Shown: positions 1 to 10,182, counted from the first letter of the stretch. The stretch: 64,000 bases of DNA from Bacteroidetes bacterium HGW-Bacteroidetes-4 (GCA_002840905.1 PHDD01000011.1:62001-126000), one strand, 5' to 3'. Notes: generated from the letters alone by a model not told the origin. Numbers and translations are program-made.

Positions 1-1616
1 AATCGAAAGTATTTGTAGAATTCCCTGTAAACAGCAAAACCACCATGATGGTGGCCGGGCGCCTGAATTACGACATCATGGGTAATTTTGTCCTGAATAG
101 TAACAACTATTTTTACGATGCCAATCTTTCGCTCACCCATCGGTTTAACCCGCGAAACCGCATCGATTTAAAATATTTTGGAAGCAAAGACCATACTTCG
201 ATGAGTTTTAATAATTTCTACAAAATGTTTGGTCATAGTTTGGAGCGCATGGGCGATACGCTGATTTACCAATCGTTTCTTGACATGGATTTTACCTGGA
301 AAAACCAATGGCGCAATAACATTGCCACGGCCATCTGGAAATCGGTAGTTTCGCCCCGACTTTATTTCCGGATTCAGACCTATGCTTCGTTGCACGATGC
401 CAACAATTACAGTTCGTTTAAAATGGAAGTTGAAGATGTAGCATTTAACACCAGTACCCGTTTTAGAAGCAAGGTTTACGATTATACTGCCAAAGCATCG
501 TTAAACTACACGCCGTTTTTCGGAAACGAGCTCAAACTGGGAGTCGAATACAGCCGGTATTTATTTGCCAATGGCTCACAAATTAATGGCATCGACGGGG
601 CTTCGTCCGAAGTAAAACCCACCCTGTTGTCGGTTTTTACCGAAGATAAAATTAAGGTTGGCGGCCTGATTCTTCGTCCGGGATTGCGCCTTACCCGTTT
701 TAATCAAAGAAAACTAAATTACGAACCCCGAGTAAACCTGGTGCTCGACCTGGGCAATCGGTTAAAGTTTAAAGCAGCTTACGGAGCTTACTACCAATAC
801 ATTATCAGTATGAATACTCAGGAACTGGAGTTTAACCAGTTTCTCGATTATTATTACCCCCTGAGTAGTGTTGAACCAAGCCTTTCGTATCATTACATTG
901 CCGGGTTCGAAAAAAAACTGGGGAAGCAGCTTGAATTAAGTCTCGATGTATATTACAAAGACATAGCCCGCACCTATACCTTCGATTTGTTACAAAGTCA
1001 GTTCGAAGCTTTTGCGCTGTCGAATAAAATATTCGAAGGTTCGGGAACTACTTATGGCACCGAATTAATGCTAAAGGGACAGGTTCAAAAATTCTCAGGC
1101 TGGACCAGTTACACCCTGGCACGATCAACCCGTTCGTTTCCAAACATTATGGACGGCAAAGAATACCTTTATGATTATGATCACCTGCACACCATTAAAG
1201 GCGTAATAAATTTTCAGGCTACAGAACGCATAGCTTACAGTGCCGATTTTATGTTTCAGAGTGGCGTGCCCCGGTCTATAGAGAATTCGCTGCAAATGTA
1301 TTATATGTACGAGCCGGTTACCGGCCAGATGATTTACAGCCCCCAGTTTACCATCGACCAAAAAAACAGTTCGCGCATGCCCTGGACCATGCAGATAAAT
1401 CTGGGGCTCGAAAAGAAAGTAGTGCGGGGTTTTGGAAAGGATATTGCTTCGTTTTTTAAAGCCGACGAATCGTATTTAATTGTGAATATTCGCAATGTGC
1501 TTTTTTTGCGACGCAATGTAATGTATTATTTTCCCATTATGGGATACGACCGCTACATTCCTATTGGCAGCGAATACCTGCCATCGGTAAGTGTGGGTTA
1601 TACCTTAAAATTTTAA
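1..1616 (+). CDS. TonB-dependent outer-membrane receptor, C-terminal part
   Basis: The reading frame is already open at the first bases of the window (codons from position 3), so the gene starts upstream and the plug domain is missing. The visible roughly 535 residues are alternating amphipathic strands rich in Tyr, Phe and Asn, typical of a 22-strand TonB-dependent barrel. The protein ends in Phe (SVGYTLKF), the usual C-terminal signature for BAM insertion. These receptors take up large substrates across the outer membrane using TonB energy. The DUF4249 lipoprotein nine bases downstream is the usual partner of this receptor subclass, so the two are probably one operon. The substrate cannot be read from the sequence. 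Confidence 0.85.
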   Translation, partial: SKVFVEFPVNSKTTMMVAGRLNYDIMGNFVLNSNNYFYDANLSLTHRFNPRNRIDLKYFGSKDHTSMSFNNFYKMFGHSLERMGDTLIYQSFLDMDFTWKNQWRNNIATAIWKSVVSPRLYFRIQTYASLHDANNYSSFKMEVEDVAFNTSTRFRSKVYDYTAKASLNYTPFFGNELKLGVEYSRYLFANGSQINGIDGASSEVKPTLLSVFTEDKIKVGGLILRPGLRLTRFNQRKLNYEPRVNLVLDLGNRLKFKAAYGAYYQYIISMNTQELEFNQFLDYYYPLSSVEPSLSYHYIAGFEKKLGKQLELSLDVYYKDIARTYTFDLLQSQFEAFALSNKIFEGSGTTYGTELMLKGQVQKFSGWTSYTLARSTRSFPNIMDGKEYLYDYDHLHTIKGVINFQATERIAYSADFMFQSGVPRSIENSLQMYYMYEPVTGQMIYSPQFTIDQKNSSRMPWTMQINLGLEKKVVRGFGKDIASFFKADESYLIVNIRNVLFLRRNVMYYFPIMGYDRYIPIGSEYLPSVSVGYTLKF

Positions 1617-1625
1617 TTCCCAGTT

Positions 1626-2408
1626 ATGAAAACACTACTAAAAACACTCATCGGAATCGGGCTCCTATTCAGCTTAAACAGTTGCCAAAAAGCAATGGAA
1701 GCCTACCTGGGGTTCCCCATGCAGCCTGAAAACATTAATGCCGAATTTAAACCCGGCTTAAATGTCTTTGGTTTAATAAAAGCCGGCCCATCGATGGATA
1801 CCATTAATCATTTTTTTGAAGTGCACCGAATCATGCATGTGTTTGATACAACTGCTACCATGATGATAGACGAAGCCACCATTGAGCTTACCCGCCACAG
1901 AAACGGCAGTCCTGATGTTAATTATCTCTTACGCTCCAGCTATAACGGACGCTATTCGAGTCCGTTTATAACTACCGAAGCCGGAGACCTTTGGGAGTAT
2001 CAGTGTATTTATGATACTTTTTTAATAAGAGCAACAACACGGGTTCCCAATCAACCGGAAATTATTGACGGCTCTTTAGCCTTTATTGGCAACAAATTGC
2101 TTTTTTCTCTTGTACCCGACACTACAGCCTACATGTACGACATGTATTATATTAGCAGTAACGATTTTGTTCATCTGCGAAAGATACCACAATACCCTGA
2201 AGCGATAGAGGTTTCACTCGAAATAAAAACAGCACCTTTTGAACAGGGAGGATTGCTTTATGTTATTGCTTACGATGCCAATTTTGAACGCTACCATACC
2301 ACAGCCAACACTTTTTTTAAGCCCAATGCATACCGCCCGCGTTTTAGCACTGTTAACGGTGGATACGGTTGTTTTGGCTCGGCCCATATAATGCAAAAGC
2401 AGTTTTAG
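1626..2408 (+). CDS. DUF4249-family outer-membrane lipoprotein
   Basis: A 260-residue protein with a lipoprotein signal peptide (lipobox LNSC, Cys at about residue 20), so it is expected to be anchored in the envelope. The rest is beta-rich, resembling DUF4249 proteins, which in Bacteroidota are encoded directly after TonB-dependent receptors. It begins nine bases after the receptor stop, which supports co-transcription and a role as the surface partner of that receptor. The function of DUF4249 is not established. Family assignment rests on context and general sequence appearance rather than on a diagnostic motif. Confidence 0.65.
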   Translation: MKTLLKTLIGIGLLFSLNSCQKAMEAYLGFPMQPENINAEFKPGLNVFGLIKAGPSMDTINHFFEVHRIMHVFDTTATMMIDEATIELTRHRNGSPDVNYLLRSSYNGRYSSPFITTEAGDLWEYQCIYDTFLIRATTRVPNQPEIIDGSLAFIGNKLLFSLVPDTTAYMYDMYYISSNDFVHLRKIPQYPEAIEVSLEIKTAPFEQGGLLYVIAYDANFERYHTTANTFFKPNAYRPRFSTVNGGYGCFGSAHIMQKQF

Positions 2409-2645
2409 GATTGCATTTGAACTCGTAGTGAACAGAACAAAGGTTTTGGTTGCGAAAAACAGCAATTCAAACACGAATAAAATAGACACATAAAACAAAT
2501 TGAAAAAAAATGCTTATCAGTAAAATAGGTTACCATCGGGGAGTTTTAAAACACAAATATTTATTCCAGTTTTAACAACTGAAAGAAACATGTACCAATT
2601 CTGTAAATTCTTGTAATTTTACTCCGCTTAATTCATTTTATCCGA

Positions 2646-3092
2646 ATGATAAATTATAAAAGAACCAACAGCAGCGACCCGCATTTTCAGGAATTAATCC
2701 GTCAGCTCGATGCCGACCTTACGATTACCAACGGTGAAGCTCAGGCCAAATTTGCTGAATTTAATCGGGTAGATAAAGTTAACTGGGTAATTATAGCCTA
2801 CCACAAACACCAGCCCATTGGTTGTGGTGGTTTTAAAATAAATGGTAACCGTGCCGAAATTAAGCGGATGTTTGTTAACAAGAACTATCGCGGACAAAAA
2901 ATTGGCGAACAAATACTTAAGGAATTGGAATCCTGGGCCAGGCAGGAAGGTATTCGGGGAACACTTTTAGAAACCGGAACCAATCAATACGAAGCACAAA
3001 ACCTATACAAAAAACTGGGCTATACCATTATTCCAAATTACGGTCCCTACCTTAACTTTAGCGACAGTATCTGTATGGCAAAAGATTTTTAG
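2646..3092 (+). CDS. GNAT-family N-acetyltransferase
   Basis: A 148-residue cytoplasmic protein with the GNAT fold. The acetyl-CoA binding motif A is visible at about residues 75-90 as KRMFVNKNYRGQKIGEQIL, matching the R/Q-x-x-G-x-G/A loop. The C-terminal motif B region carries NLYKKLGY, typical of small-molecule or amino-acid acetyltransferases. Acceptor substrate is unknown. It is monocistronic, with a 237-base leader region before it and a convergent dehydrogenase gene 35 bases after it. Confidence 0.85.
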   Translation: MINYKRTNSSDPHFQELIRQLDADLTITNGEAQAKFAEFNRVDKVNWVIIAYHKHQPIGCGGFKINGNRAEIKRMFVNKNYRGQKIGEQILKELESWARQEGIRGTLLETGTNQYEAQNLYKKLGYTIIPNYGPYLNFSDSICMAKDF

Positions 3093-3127
3093 CCTCCCCA
3101 GGAAAACCTATGAAACAAGGTACAAAA

Positions 3128-4084
3128 CTATATCACTCGATTGGGAACTGGCTTTCCCTGCAGAAAGGCAACTATATTATCGGCAGCGCATTGCGCAGTA
3201 GCAATTCGGGTTTCGATGGTACCTGTTCCAATATGCGGGGTAAGCACCACATTATCCATGGATAATAAAGCCTGATGTATGGCTGGCTCTGCTTCGAACA
3301 CATCGAGGGCAGCACCGGCAATTTCTTTTTCGTTTAATGCCTCAACCAATTCTGCTTCATTTATAACTGGTCCGCGTGATGTATTGATAATAAAAGCTGT
3401 ATCTTTCATTTTTACCAGTTCACACTTGCCAATTAAATGTTTGGTTTGCTCGGTTAAGGGCACGTGCAGACTTACCACATCGCTCTGATGCAACAGTTCG
3501 TTAAGCTCGAGCCAAGTTGTCTTTAAAGCTGTTTCCAGGGATTTATCAATTTTATTGCGACTGTGATAGACCACCTTCATACCAAAAGCCTGAGCCATGT
3601 GCGCTGTGGCCTGACCAATTTTTCCCATACCAACAATACCCAGGGTTTTATTCTGCAACGAAAAGCCCAGATTGCTCATTACTTTCCAATCAGTTACCTG
3701 TTTTTGCCTTAACTTGCGGTCCATTTCCGATATGCGGCGCATAACGGCTAAAATTAATCCCAGGGTATGTTCCGCTGTGGGAATGGTTACCGGATCGGGC
3801 GTGTTACTAACCACCAGATTCCTTTGCCGGGCATATTCCAAATCAATGTTGTTATATCCCACCCCAAAATTGGCAATCATCCGTAGTTTTTTTCCGGCGG
3901 TAAGCAATTCCTTATCAACCGGTGAGTTAAACAAGGACAAAAGCACTTCGGCATCCTGTATTAGGTCCAGCTGTTCCTCGCGGGTAAACCCGCTTTTACC
4001 AGGCATAATAACATAATATTTTTCGAACAGTTCGCTCAATCCTTCTTTGGGGATGAATTGGGTAATCAGAATTTTTGTTTCCAT
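3128..4084 (-). CDS. D-2-hydroxyacid dehydrogenase (NAD-dependent)
   Basis: A 318-residue enzyme of the D-isomer-specific 2-hydroxyacid dehydrogenase family, which reversibly reduces 2-oxo acids such as glyoxylate, hydroxypyruvate or phenylpyruvate. The Rossmann nucleotide loop GMGKIG is at residues 152-157. The catalytic triad Arg237 (NTSRGP), Glu264 (DVFEAEP) and His284 (LTPHIGTGT) is complete. Length and order match glyoxylate/hydroxypyruvate reductases more closely than SerA, because there is no ACT domain. Residue identity alone does not settle the substrate. The gene is convergent with the GNAT gene and probably monocistronic. Confidence 0.9.
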   Translation of the reverse strand: METKILITQFIPKEGLSELFEKYYVIMPGKSGFTREEQLDLIQDAEVLLSLFNSPVDKELLTAGKKLRMIANFGVGYNNIDLEYARQRNLVVSNTPDPVTIPTAEHTLGLILAVMRRISEMDRKLRQKQVTDWKVMSNLGFSLQNKTLGIVGMGKIGQATAHMAQAFGMKVVYHSRNKIDKSLETALKTTWLELNELLHQSDVVSLHVPLTEQTKHLIGKCELVKMKDTAFIINTSRGPVINEAELVEALNEKEIAGAALDVFEAEPAIHQALLSMDNVVLTPHIGTGTIETRIATAQCAADNIVAFLQGKPVPNRVI

Positions 4085-4192
4085 AAGATAAAATCTTTCA
4101 TCAAAAATCGGAAAGCTTTTTTAAATCGTCAAGCATTTTTTCCAAAGCATTCAACATTTTTGTACCTTTAAGGCTTAAATTCATGTAATACT

Positions 4193-4651
4193 ATGAAAAC
4201 TATCATACTGTCAGTTATTACCATGGTTATTTTTATCAGTTGTTCCAAAGAATCGGATAGAATAAAATTGGATGCTGTTTTTTTTGATTTGAATTCGGAA
4301 TGCTTTTCGACCATCAAATTACAACAGGCCAATGTAGTTATCACCAGTGCTGCCGATTACCAAACGTTTCAGGATACCATTAAGCGGTATTTTTTTCCTT
4401 ATTGCGACACCACGAATTTACCAAGCATAGATTTTGAGCAGGCTTTTTTTGCCGGAAAATTTACTCAAACCAGCGGATGCAGTGCCACCTTTTATCGCGG
4501 GGTATTTTATCAGCCCGACAATGCAAGCTATGAATACGATATTGAAATGACAGGTGAAGGCACATGCGAAATGCTGCTGGGCTCATTTAATTGTGCCATA
4601 ATTCCCAGACAATCTGATAAAGAAATAGTACTCCGTTTTAATGTGAAGTAG
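4193..4651 (+). CDS. Small hypothetical lipoprotein
   Basis: A 152-residue protein with a short hydrophobic signal and lipobox (FISC, Cys at about residue 17), predicted to be exported and lipidated. The mature part has five Cys residues, which may form disulfides. I do not recognise the family. Its 3' end overlaps the convergent MFS gene by 14 bases. Confidence 0.75.
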   Translation: MKTIILSVITMVIFISCSKESDRIKLDAVFFDLNSECFSTIKLQQANVVITSAADYQTFQDTIKRYFFPYCDTTNLPSIDFEQAFFAGKFTQTSGCSATFYRGVFYQPDNASYEYDIEMTGEGTCEMLLGSFNCAIIPRQSDKEIVLRFNVK

Positions 4652-5900
4652 GCTCATTCAATACTTCTGCATGCGGCAACCGCACAAAAATCGACAACAG
4701 CAGTAGTACGGAACTTGCAACTATAAGAGCATTTCCAACACTGGTATAATCGGCCAATACCCCCAAAACCAAAGCAAAAAGCGATGCAAACAGGGAATCG
4801 AACTGCGACTGCACCGATAATCCCGTGGCTAAAACTTTTTCGTCGAAGGTGTCGGCCACAGCTGCCACACCAACGGGTTTACGTATATTCTGAATAAAAA
4901 ACAAAAATACAAAAACCACTAAGGCTAAAACGGGCATCCGGAATCCAATTAAGAACCCACTTCCAATACCAACTAAAGCTCCCAGCCATAAGGTAAGATT
5001 GATAGCCCGGTGCGTTGAGCCCAGCTTATCGACCACCCAGCCGGAGTTACGCGATGCATAGGAAGTTATCAGATATACCAAAAAATAAATCAATCCAAGT
5101 GTTACCGCCGATTTTGTTTCGGTGGAAACATCGTCTAAAAAGGGAATGGCCATAAAAGTAAGCACCACCATGGGCTGCAAATAATCTTTCGAAGCCTTAA
5201 ACAAACCTTCAAAAATGGCCAAATTGCCAATTAGCTTAAAAAACAGTCGGTTTTTAAACGAAATACGAATACCCGTTTTAATTTCGACAAACTTTTCACG
5301 AAGCGTAGTGGTGTTGTTTCTTATTTTGCCATCGAGTTCCTGCGGATAACTGGCTATCAAAAGCAAATCGGCTAAATAGGGCAACATGGCCCATAAAAAA
5401 ACCGCACTGTAATTTCCGGTGTAAATTACAATACCAGCAGCAATTAACGATGAAACCGCCGAACCTATCTGCGACCAGGAACGGGTATGCCCGTAATAAG
5501 CCACTTTTTGATTCTGCCAGTTATTGAGTTTAAGGTATTCAAAAATCATGGCCTTATGAGTGCCCGTACGAAAAGCATCGCCAAAACTAAAAGCCAGCAT
5601 GGCTAAAATAAAAACCCAAAACTCACTAAACAGGTAAAAAATCAAAAAGGAAGCAATATACGACACAAAAGAGGCTATCATGGTTCGCTTGCGTCCCAAC
5701 AGATCGGCCATTACGCCGGTAGGAATTTCCAACAGGTTTATACTGATTTCGCGAATAGCATACAACACACCAATCTGCGTATACGACAATCCTTTATCCA
5801 GAAAAAAGAGAATAAGAAAAGGCTCAAAGAATTTCAGGTTTTTAAAAAAGCCATATAAACTGAACTTATAAAATTGCAGATTTTTAACGATACTACTCAT
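4638..5900 (-). CDS. MFS transporter
   Basis: A 420-residue integral membrane protein with about twelve hydrophobic segments. The cytoplasmic loop between TM2 and TM3 carries a recognisable MFS motif A (LLGRKRTMIAS, about residues 67-77). The central loop at about residues 190-215 is basic, as is usual between the two six-helix bundles. Similar proteins in Bacteroidota are annotated as drug- or metabolite-efflux MFS carriers, but the substrate is not predictable here. It starts 40 bases after the PiT gene stop on the same strand, so read-through from the phosphate genes is possible. Confidence 0.85.
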   Translation of the reverse strand: MSSIVKNLQFYKFSLYGFFKNLKFFEPFLILFFLDKGLSYTQIGVLYAIREISINLLEIPTGVMADLLGRKRTMIASFVSYIASFLIFYLFSEFWVFILAMLAFSFGDAFRTGTHKAMIFEYLKLNNWQNQKVAYYGHTRSWSQIGSAVSSLIAAGIVIYTGNYSAVFLWAMLPYLADLLLIASYPQELDGKIRNNTTTLREKFVEIKTGIRISFKNRLFFKLIGNLAIFEGLFKASKDYLQPMVVLTFMAIPFLDDVSTETKSAVTLGLIYFLVYLITSYASRNSGWVVDKLGSTHRAINLTLWLGALVGIGSGFLIGFRMPVLALVVFVFLFFIQNIRKPVGVAAVADTFDEKVLATGLSVQSQFDSLFASLFALVLGVLADYTSVGNALIVASSVLLLLSIFVRLPHAEVLNEPTSH

Positions 5901-5940
5901 GATTTTGTTTTGTCAGGCAAAATTAACAATTATTGTTTCC

Positions 5941-7305
5941 TTATTGAAACCTTTTTGTATTGATTCCGCCTTCGTTTTCCATCCATTCATTCAGCTGGGC
6001 TTTAATTTCCATCAGGTTATGGTTGATGCTTTTTTGCCGGATAAATAAAAAAGTAATGGCCGAAGCCATCAAAACCAGAATACCTATTACCATAAACAAT
6101 ACTACAATGGGTATTGAATTGTTGCCTGTATTTTCAACATCAACTTTAGATGCGGGTAGATCCAGTAAAATACTATCGTTGTGCATTACCGAATCAGCAG
6201 TTTTCAACAGAACAGGTAAGCTGTCGGACAAAACCAATACCACTGGTTTTTCAGTACCAGCCTGAGGTTGCTGTACTTCGAGTTTAAACACATTGCTCAC
6301 AAAAAAGAGGGAAAAAAATGCGATTACTCCGGTAATAAGTGGCGTAGCTAACCACCCCAACGATATGGTTCCCAAAATATTGAAACGCATGTTTTGAACA
6401 CCTTTTAAAAGGCCAATACCTAATATGGCACCAATTATTACCTGTGAACTGGAAACCGGAACCAGCGGAATTCGTGGCAAACCAATAGCCTGAAAAGCAT
6501 CAGACAAATGCTGCGAAGATAATACAAACAATACCAAAGCCTGGGCTAACACTACAACCATGGCTGTTTCGCCTCGTAATGGCATAATATTTTCGCCCAC
6601 CGTTTGCATTACTTTTTTTGAATAGGTTATAATTCCCAGTGAAATTGCCAGTCCTCCCAAAAAGAACAATTGCTGCTCGCCCGAAAGGGTAAAAAGTCCC
6701 AAATCCAATTCCGGAAAATGAACCGCTGAGACAAACACTCCCATTACGTTGGCAATGTTATTGGCTCCCAAACTATAGGCTCCGAAGGCACCAATTACCA
6801 GCAATAAAAAACGCAACCAGGCATCGCGCCAAAGCAGGTGTATGGAGACTCTGTTTAGTAAGAACCGCAGCAACATAAAAAGCAAAATGGCAAAAACAGC
6901 TCCCAATAAAATTCCGGAACCCCAGGTGGTTACAATTTCAATTAGGGTTTGTGCATTGGTTGTTCTGCCGGTGTATAGATTCCAGCCAACTATTCCCCCA
7001 ACAATTGCTTGCGAAGTGCTGACCGGAATTTTTAAACGCGTCATCCAAAAAACCGTGATGGCGGCTGAAAAGGCTACCGTAAACGAGCCAGCAATAGCAT
7101 CAACCGAACCCAGTTTTCCCAGGGTTTCGGAACCTCCCGAACCTTGAAAAGTTGCACCCAGAATTACAAAAATACTGGCCACCAGTGCCGCTAACCTGAA
7201 CTTTACCATGCGTGAGCCTACTGCCGAACCAAAAACATTGGCGGCATCGTTCGCCCCCAACGACCAGCCCAGAAAAATGCCGCTCGATAAAAAGAACCAA
7301 ATCAT
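5941..7305 (-). CDS. PiT-family inorganic phosphate transporter
   Basis: A 454-residue membrane protein that symports phosphate, or metal-phosphate, with a cation. The two inverted PiT repeats are visible: GANDAANVFG near residue 18 and GANNIANVMG near residue 180. Unlike short bacterial PiT proteins it has an extra hydrophilic stretch at about residues 340-395 before a last membrane helix, then a charged tail. Its ATG overlaps the stop codon of the DUF47 gene (TAATG), so the pair is translationally coupled. This arrangement is standard for low-affinity phosphate uptake. Confidence 0.92.
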   Translation of the reverse strand: MIWFFLSSGIFLGWSLGANDAANVFGSAVGSRMVKFRLAALVASIFVILGATFQGSGGSETLGKLGSVDAIAGSFTVAFSAAITVFWMTRLKIPVSTSQAIVGGIVGWNLYTGRTTNAQTLIEIVTTWGSGILLGAVFAILLFMLLRFLLNRVSIHLLWRDAWLRFLLLVIGAFGAYSLGANNIANVMGVFVSAVHFPELDLGLFTLSGEQQLFFLGGLAISLGIITYSKKVMQTVGENIMPLRGETAMVVVLAQALVLFVLSSQHLSDAFQAIGLPRIPLVPVSSSQVIIGAILGIGLLKGVQNMRFNILGTISLGWLATPLITGVIAFFSLFFVSNVFKLEVQQPQAGTEKPVVLVLSDSLPVLLKTADSVMHNDSILLDLPASKVDVENTGNNSIPIVVLFMVIGILVLMASAITFLFIRQKSINHNLMEIKAQLNEWMENEGGINTKRFQ

Positions 7306-7955
7306 TAAAGACTAATTTTAACGGTTAATAATGCCAGCGCATCGGCTACATCTTCGGCACTGTCGCTTATTTGTTCAATATGACGGGTAAAATAGCGAAG
7401 CTGAGATTTGTGTGAAAGGTGTAGCCCGTTGGGTTCCTGAAAAATACGTTTCCGTAATACATTGGCTACCTGATCGGTTTCTTTCTCGAAGAAATAAATT
7501 TTATGCGCATGGTTTTTGGCCATTTGCGGGTGCAGGAAAAATGCACGGGTTCCCATGATGGCTTCCTGTGCGGCTTCGAGGCTAATCTCAGTAAGTTTTA
7601 GGTAATCAATCCGATAGGTTTCGGGAATTTCAGGCAATTCAATTTCAATTTGCTGCAATCCATATTTAGCCAAATCAACCATATCGTCCAGATGATCGAG
7701 CAACATTAAAATATCGGCAGCATGTTGTGGCAACAGCGAATGCTTTAAAAAATAATTCTCCACCGAACGTTGCAAGCGGTCGGCTTTATTTTCTTCCCGC
7801 TCCAGCATTCGCAAGCGATCGGCCATTTGTTCCGGTTTGTTGTCCAAATAGTTTTTTATCGCCTCGCGATAAAGCATCAGGCAATCCTCAACTTTGTTGA
7901 TAAATTCATCAATCTTACTTATGGTTTTGCTGGTGTTTTTAAAAAGAAGTGCCAT
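7305..7955 (-). CDS. DUF47 family PhoU-like regulator of PiT transport
   Basis: A 216-residue, all-helical cytoplasmic protein of the PhoU-like DUF47 family (often called Pit accessory protein). It has paired acidic helices (EREENKADRLQ; FFEKETDQV) that in PhoU relatives bind metal ions. It is the first gene of a two-gene operon and shares one base with the start of the PiT gene. DUF47 proteins are thought to modulate PiT transporters. The conserved pairing supports that role here. Confidence 0.88.
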   Translation of the reverse strand: MALLFKNTSKTISKIDEFINKVEDCLMLYREAIKNYLDNKPEQMADRLRMLEREENKADRLQRSVENYFLKHSLLPQHAADILMLLDHLDDMVDLAKYGLQQIEIELPEIPETYRIDYLKLTEISLEAAQEAIMGTRAFFLHPQMAKNHAHKIYFFEKETDQVANVLRKRIFQEPNGLHLSHKSQLRYFTRHIEQISDSAEDVADALALLTVKISL

Positions 7956-8017
7956 GATTGAATATGCTTATTGGTTTGAATTATGGGTTTTTAAACAATA
8001 AATTATACTAAAAAAAG

Positions 8018-10123
8018 CTACCATCGGTTCGACTTTGTTTTACCCTTTGCTTTTTGTACAATCACAAATTCGGTTCGCCGGTTTTGCTCCCTTCCTTCCT
8101 GATTATCCGAACCATCGGGCAGACTGTTGGGAGCCACAAATTGGGTTTCGCCAAAACCTTTGGCAATCAGGCGGTCCGGATCAATTCCTTTAGCCACCAA
8201 AAAATCAATTACCCGATGCGCTCTTTGTTGAGAAAGCTTCAGGTTATAATCGTCAGAGCCCACACTATCGGTATGCGAATGTACTTCGATATAAATGTCG
8301 GGCAAATCATTTAGTAAGGGAATTAAGGTGTTATTCAGGCTTTGCTTTGCCACCTCGCTCAGTTCCTGCTCATTAAAACCGTAAGTTATATTACTTATTT
8401 CGATGGGTTTTGAAGGAACAATGGCTATTTGGATGTCGTCAGAAAGCAAAACCAAATCGTTTGAAATTGAGGCTGAGGAAACATTAATCGTTCCAATGTT
8501 ATCGTTGTTATGCTCAATATCGATGCGGTAATCGAATTGTTTATTTACTTTAAACGAATACGTTCCGGTATCGGCCAATCCTTTTTCTTCAATTAGCATG
8601 GGCTCGCTTTCTTCATCGTTAAGCAGGTACAATTTGGCCACTGTTTCCTGATAATATTCACTTAACATAGCTAAAGAATCGGCTTTACGCAGTTTAATTC
8701 CCCGGTTCAAATACCGGGTTAATGTGGCATCGAGGCTTACCAATACTTTTCCTTTAATTTCGGGAAGTTCGTTCTCTTTATAGGTAAAGGCATAAATGTC
8801 GTAACAACAATACTCGTGCGCGTAAGTATAAGTGCCGGGTTTATTTGAAACCAGATATCCGGTAAGCAAATCGGGATTCAGTGAATAATAAATCTCATCG
8901 GCATGGGTGTTTAAGGGATACTCAAGCCGACTCCCCCGGGTCCAATCGTTCAAGGCTCCCACAGCGTGGTACACATCGAAACCTCCGTAACCCATATTAG
9001 CGTTTGAACTAAAAAACAAAGTCTTTATTTCCGATTGATAAAAAGGCGTTACTTCGTCGGCAGCAGTGTTGATTTTTGAACCGCAATTACGGGGTGGAAT
9101 AAAGGTTTTTCTTACCTTATTGTAAACGGTGTACCAAATATCCATGCCTCCAAAGCCCCCGGGACGATCGGAAGCAAAATACAAGGCTTCCAGATTGGGA
9201 TTATAGGTTTCACCCACCGAAACATGAAGGGCAGTATATGCTTTTAAATTTACCTCAGGAGGTAAAAGTAGCGGGTGGCTCCAGGAATTTCCTGTTTTTT
9301 CAGTCATGTAAATGGTGTTGATAGTTTTGTTCTTCCAGTCTTTTTCGCTTACCGTAAAATAAAACCGCTGCTGGTCAACTGAAAAAGCACCCCCTGACAC
9401 GTCGGCCGAAACGAGGGAATGGGAAAAGAATTCCTGATAGCTTAACTCCCATCCATTGCTGGTTTTATAAGCTACTTTAAACGCTTTGGGTGGAATCTGT
9501 TTTGAACCATCGGTAGTGTAAGTAATGGTTGAATCGCTGTTTATGCTAACAAACAACAAACTTTCGTCGGATAAAAATACAGGGCTGATATCCAAATGCC
9601 GGCTGTTTACTTGTGGTCCCAAATGTTCAATATACACATCGCGGTAATTCAATGCGCTGTCAATGGCCAATTTACATCCGGCAGAAGCGTTTTTTGCCTG
9701 AATTACCAGTTTTCTGTTTTTTGCTTTTTTAATGCAAAAATCAAAATAAGTAAGGGCTTTGGTATAATTTCCCAAACTTTTTAAACACAAGGCATACTGA
9801 AATGTTGCCTGATCTTTAATGGACCCTGAAGATTCCATACATTGCTTAAACTGCAATGCAGCCTGGTAATAATTTCTGTTTTTAAAATAGGCCGTTCCCA
9901 GTTTGTATCTCAATTTTAAATCCTCTGGTTCCTGGTTAAGATAGGCTTCAAGATAGTTTGCCTCAGAAATAAAATCATGCAATTGCGAAGCATTTTCAGC
10001 AAACATCAACAATTGGTGTTTTGAAAACCCCGACAAATCGGCTTGAGCATTCATCGGACCAGATAGCACCATTAGCAAAAGCATTGTACCCATAGGCCGA
10101 AATAAAAAAGGCCTGTTGAACAT
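8018..10123 (-). CDS. OmpA-family protein with TPR and PD40 repeats (PorE-like)
   Basis: An envelope protein of about 700 residues. In order it shows a signal peptide, TPR helices (residues about 50-150 of the mature part, with repeats such as AYFKNRNYYQAALQF), a beta-propeller of PD40 repeats (YFASDRPGGFGGMDIW, FFSSNANMGYGGFDVY), a short linker domain, and a C-terminal OmpA peptidoglycan-binding domain (HSHTDSVGSDDYNLKLSQQRA; NRRTEFVI). This architecture is that of PorE, which ties the type IX secretion machinery to peptidoglycan. The frame is open to an ATG at 10174, only 8 bases from the divergent PorP gene. I prefer the ATG at 10123, which gives a positively charged signal peptide and has AGAGGG just upstream. 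It lies divergent to the adhesin genes. Confidence 0.82.
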   Translation of the reverse strand: MFNRPFLFRPMGTMLLLMVLSGPMNAQADLSGFSKHQLLMFAENASQLHDFISEANYLEAYLNQEPEDLKLRYKLGTAYFKNRNYYQAALQFKQCMESSGSIKDQATFQYALCLKSLGNYTKALTYFDFCIKKAKNRKLVIQAKNASAGCKLAIDSALNYRDVYIEHLGPQVNSRHLDISPVFLSDESLLFVSINSDSTITYTTDGSKQIPPKAFKVAYKTSNGWELSYQEFFSHSLVSADVSGGAFSVDQQRFYFTVSEKDWKNKTINTIYMTEKTGNSWSHPLLLPPEVNLKAYTALHVSVGETYNPNLEALYFASDRPGGFGGMDIWYTVYNKVRKTFIPPRNCGSKINTAADEVTPFYQSEIKTLFFSSNANMGYGGFDVYHAVGALNDWTRGSRLEYPLNTHADEIYYSLNPDLLTGYLVSNKPGTYTYAHEYCCYDIYAFTYKENELPEIKGKVLVSLDATLTRYLNRGIKLRKADSLAMLSEYYQETVAKLYLLNDEESEPMLIEEKGLADTGTYSFKVNKQFDYRIDIEHNNDNIGTINVSSASISNDLVLLSDDIQIAIVPSKPIEISNITYGFNEQELSEVAKQSLNNTLIPLLNDLPDIYIEVHSHTDSVGSDDYNLKLSQQRAHRVIDFLVAKGIDPDRLIAKGFGETQFVAPNSLPDGSDNQEGREQNRRTEFVIVQKAKGKTKSNRW

Positions 10124-10182
10124 TCCCTCTATTGCTAATCGGTTTATTTTAGCTATTTTTAATCGAATTTGCATACCCGGTT

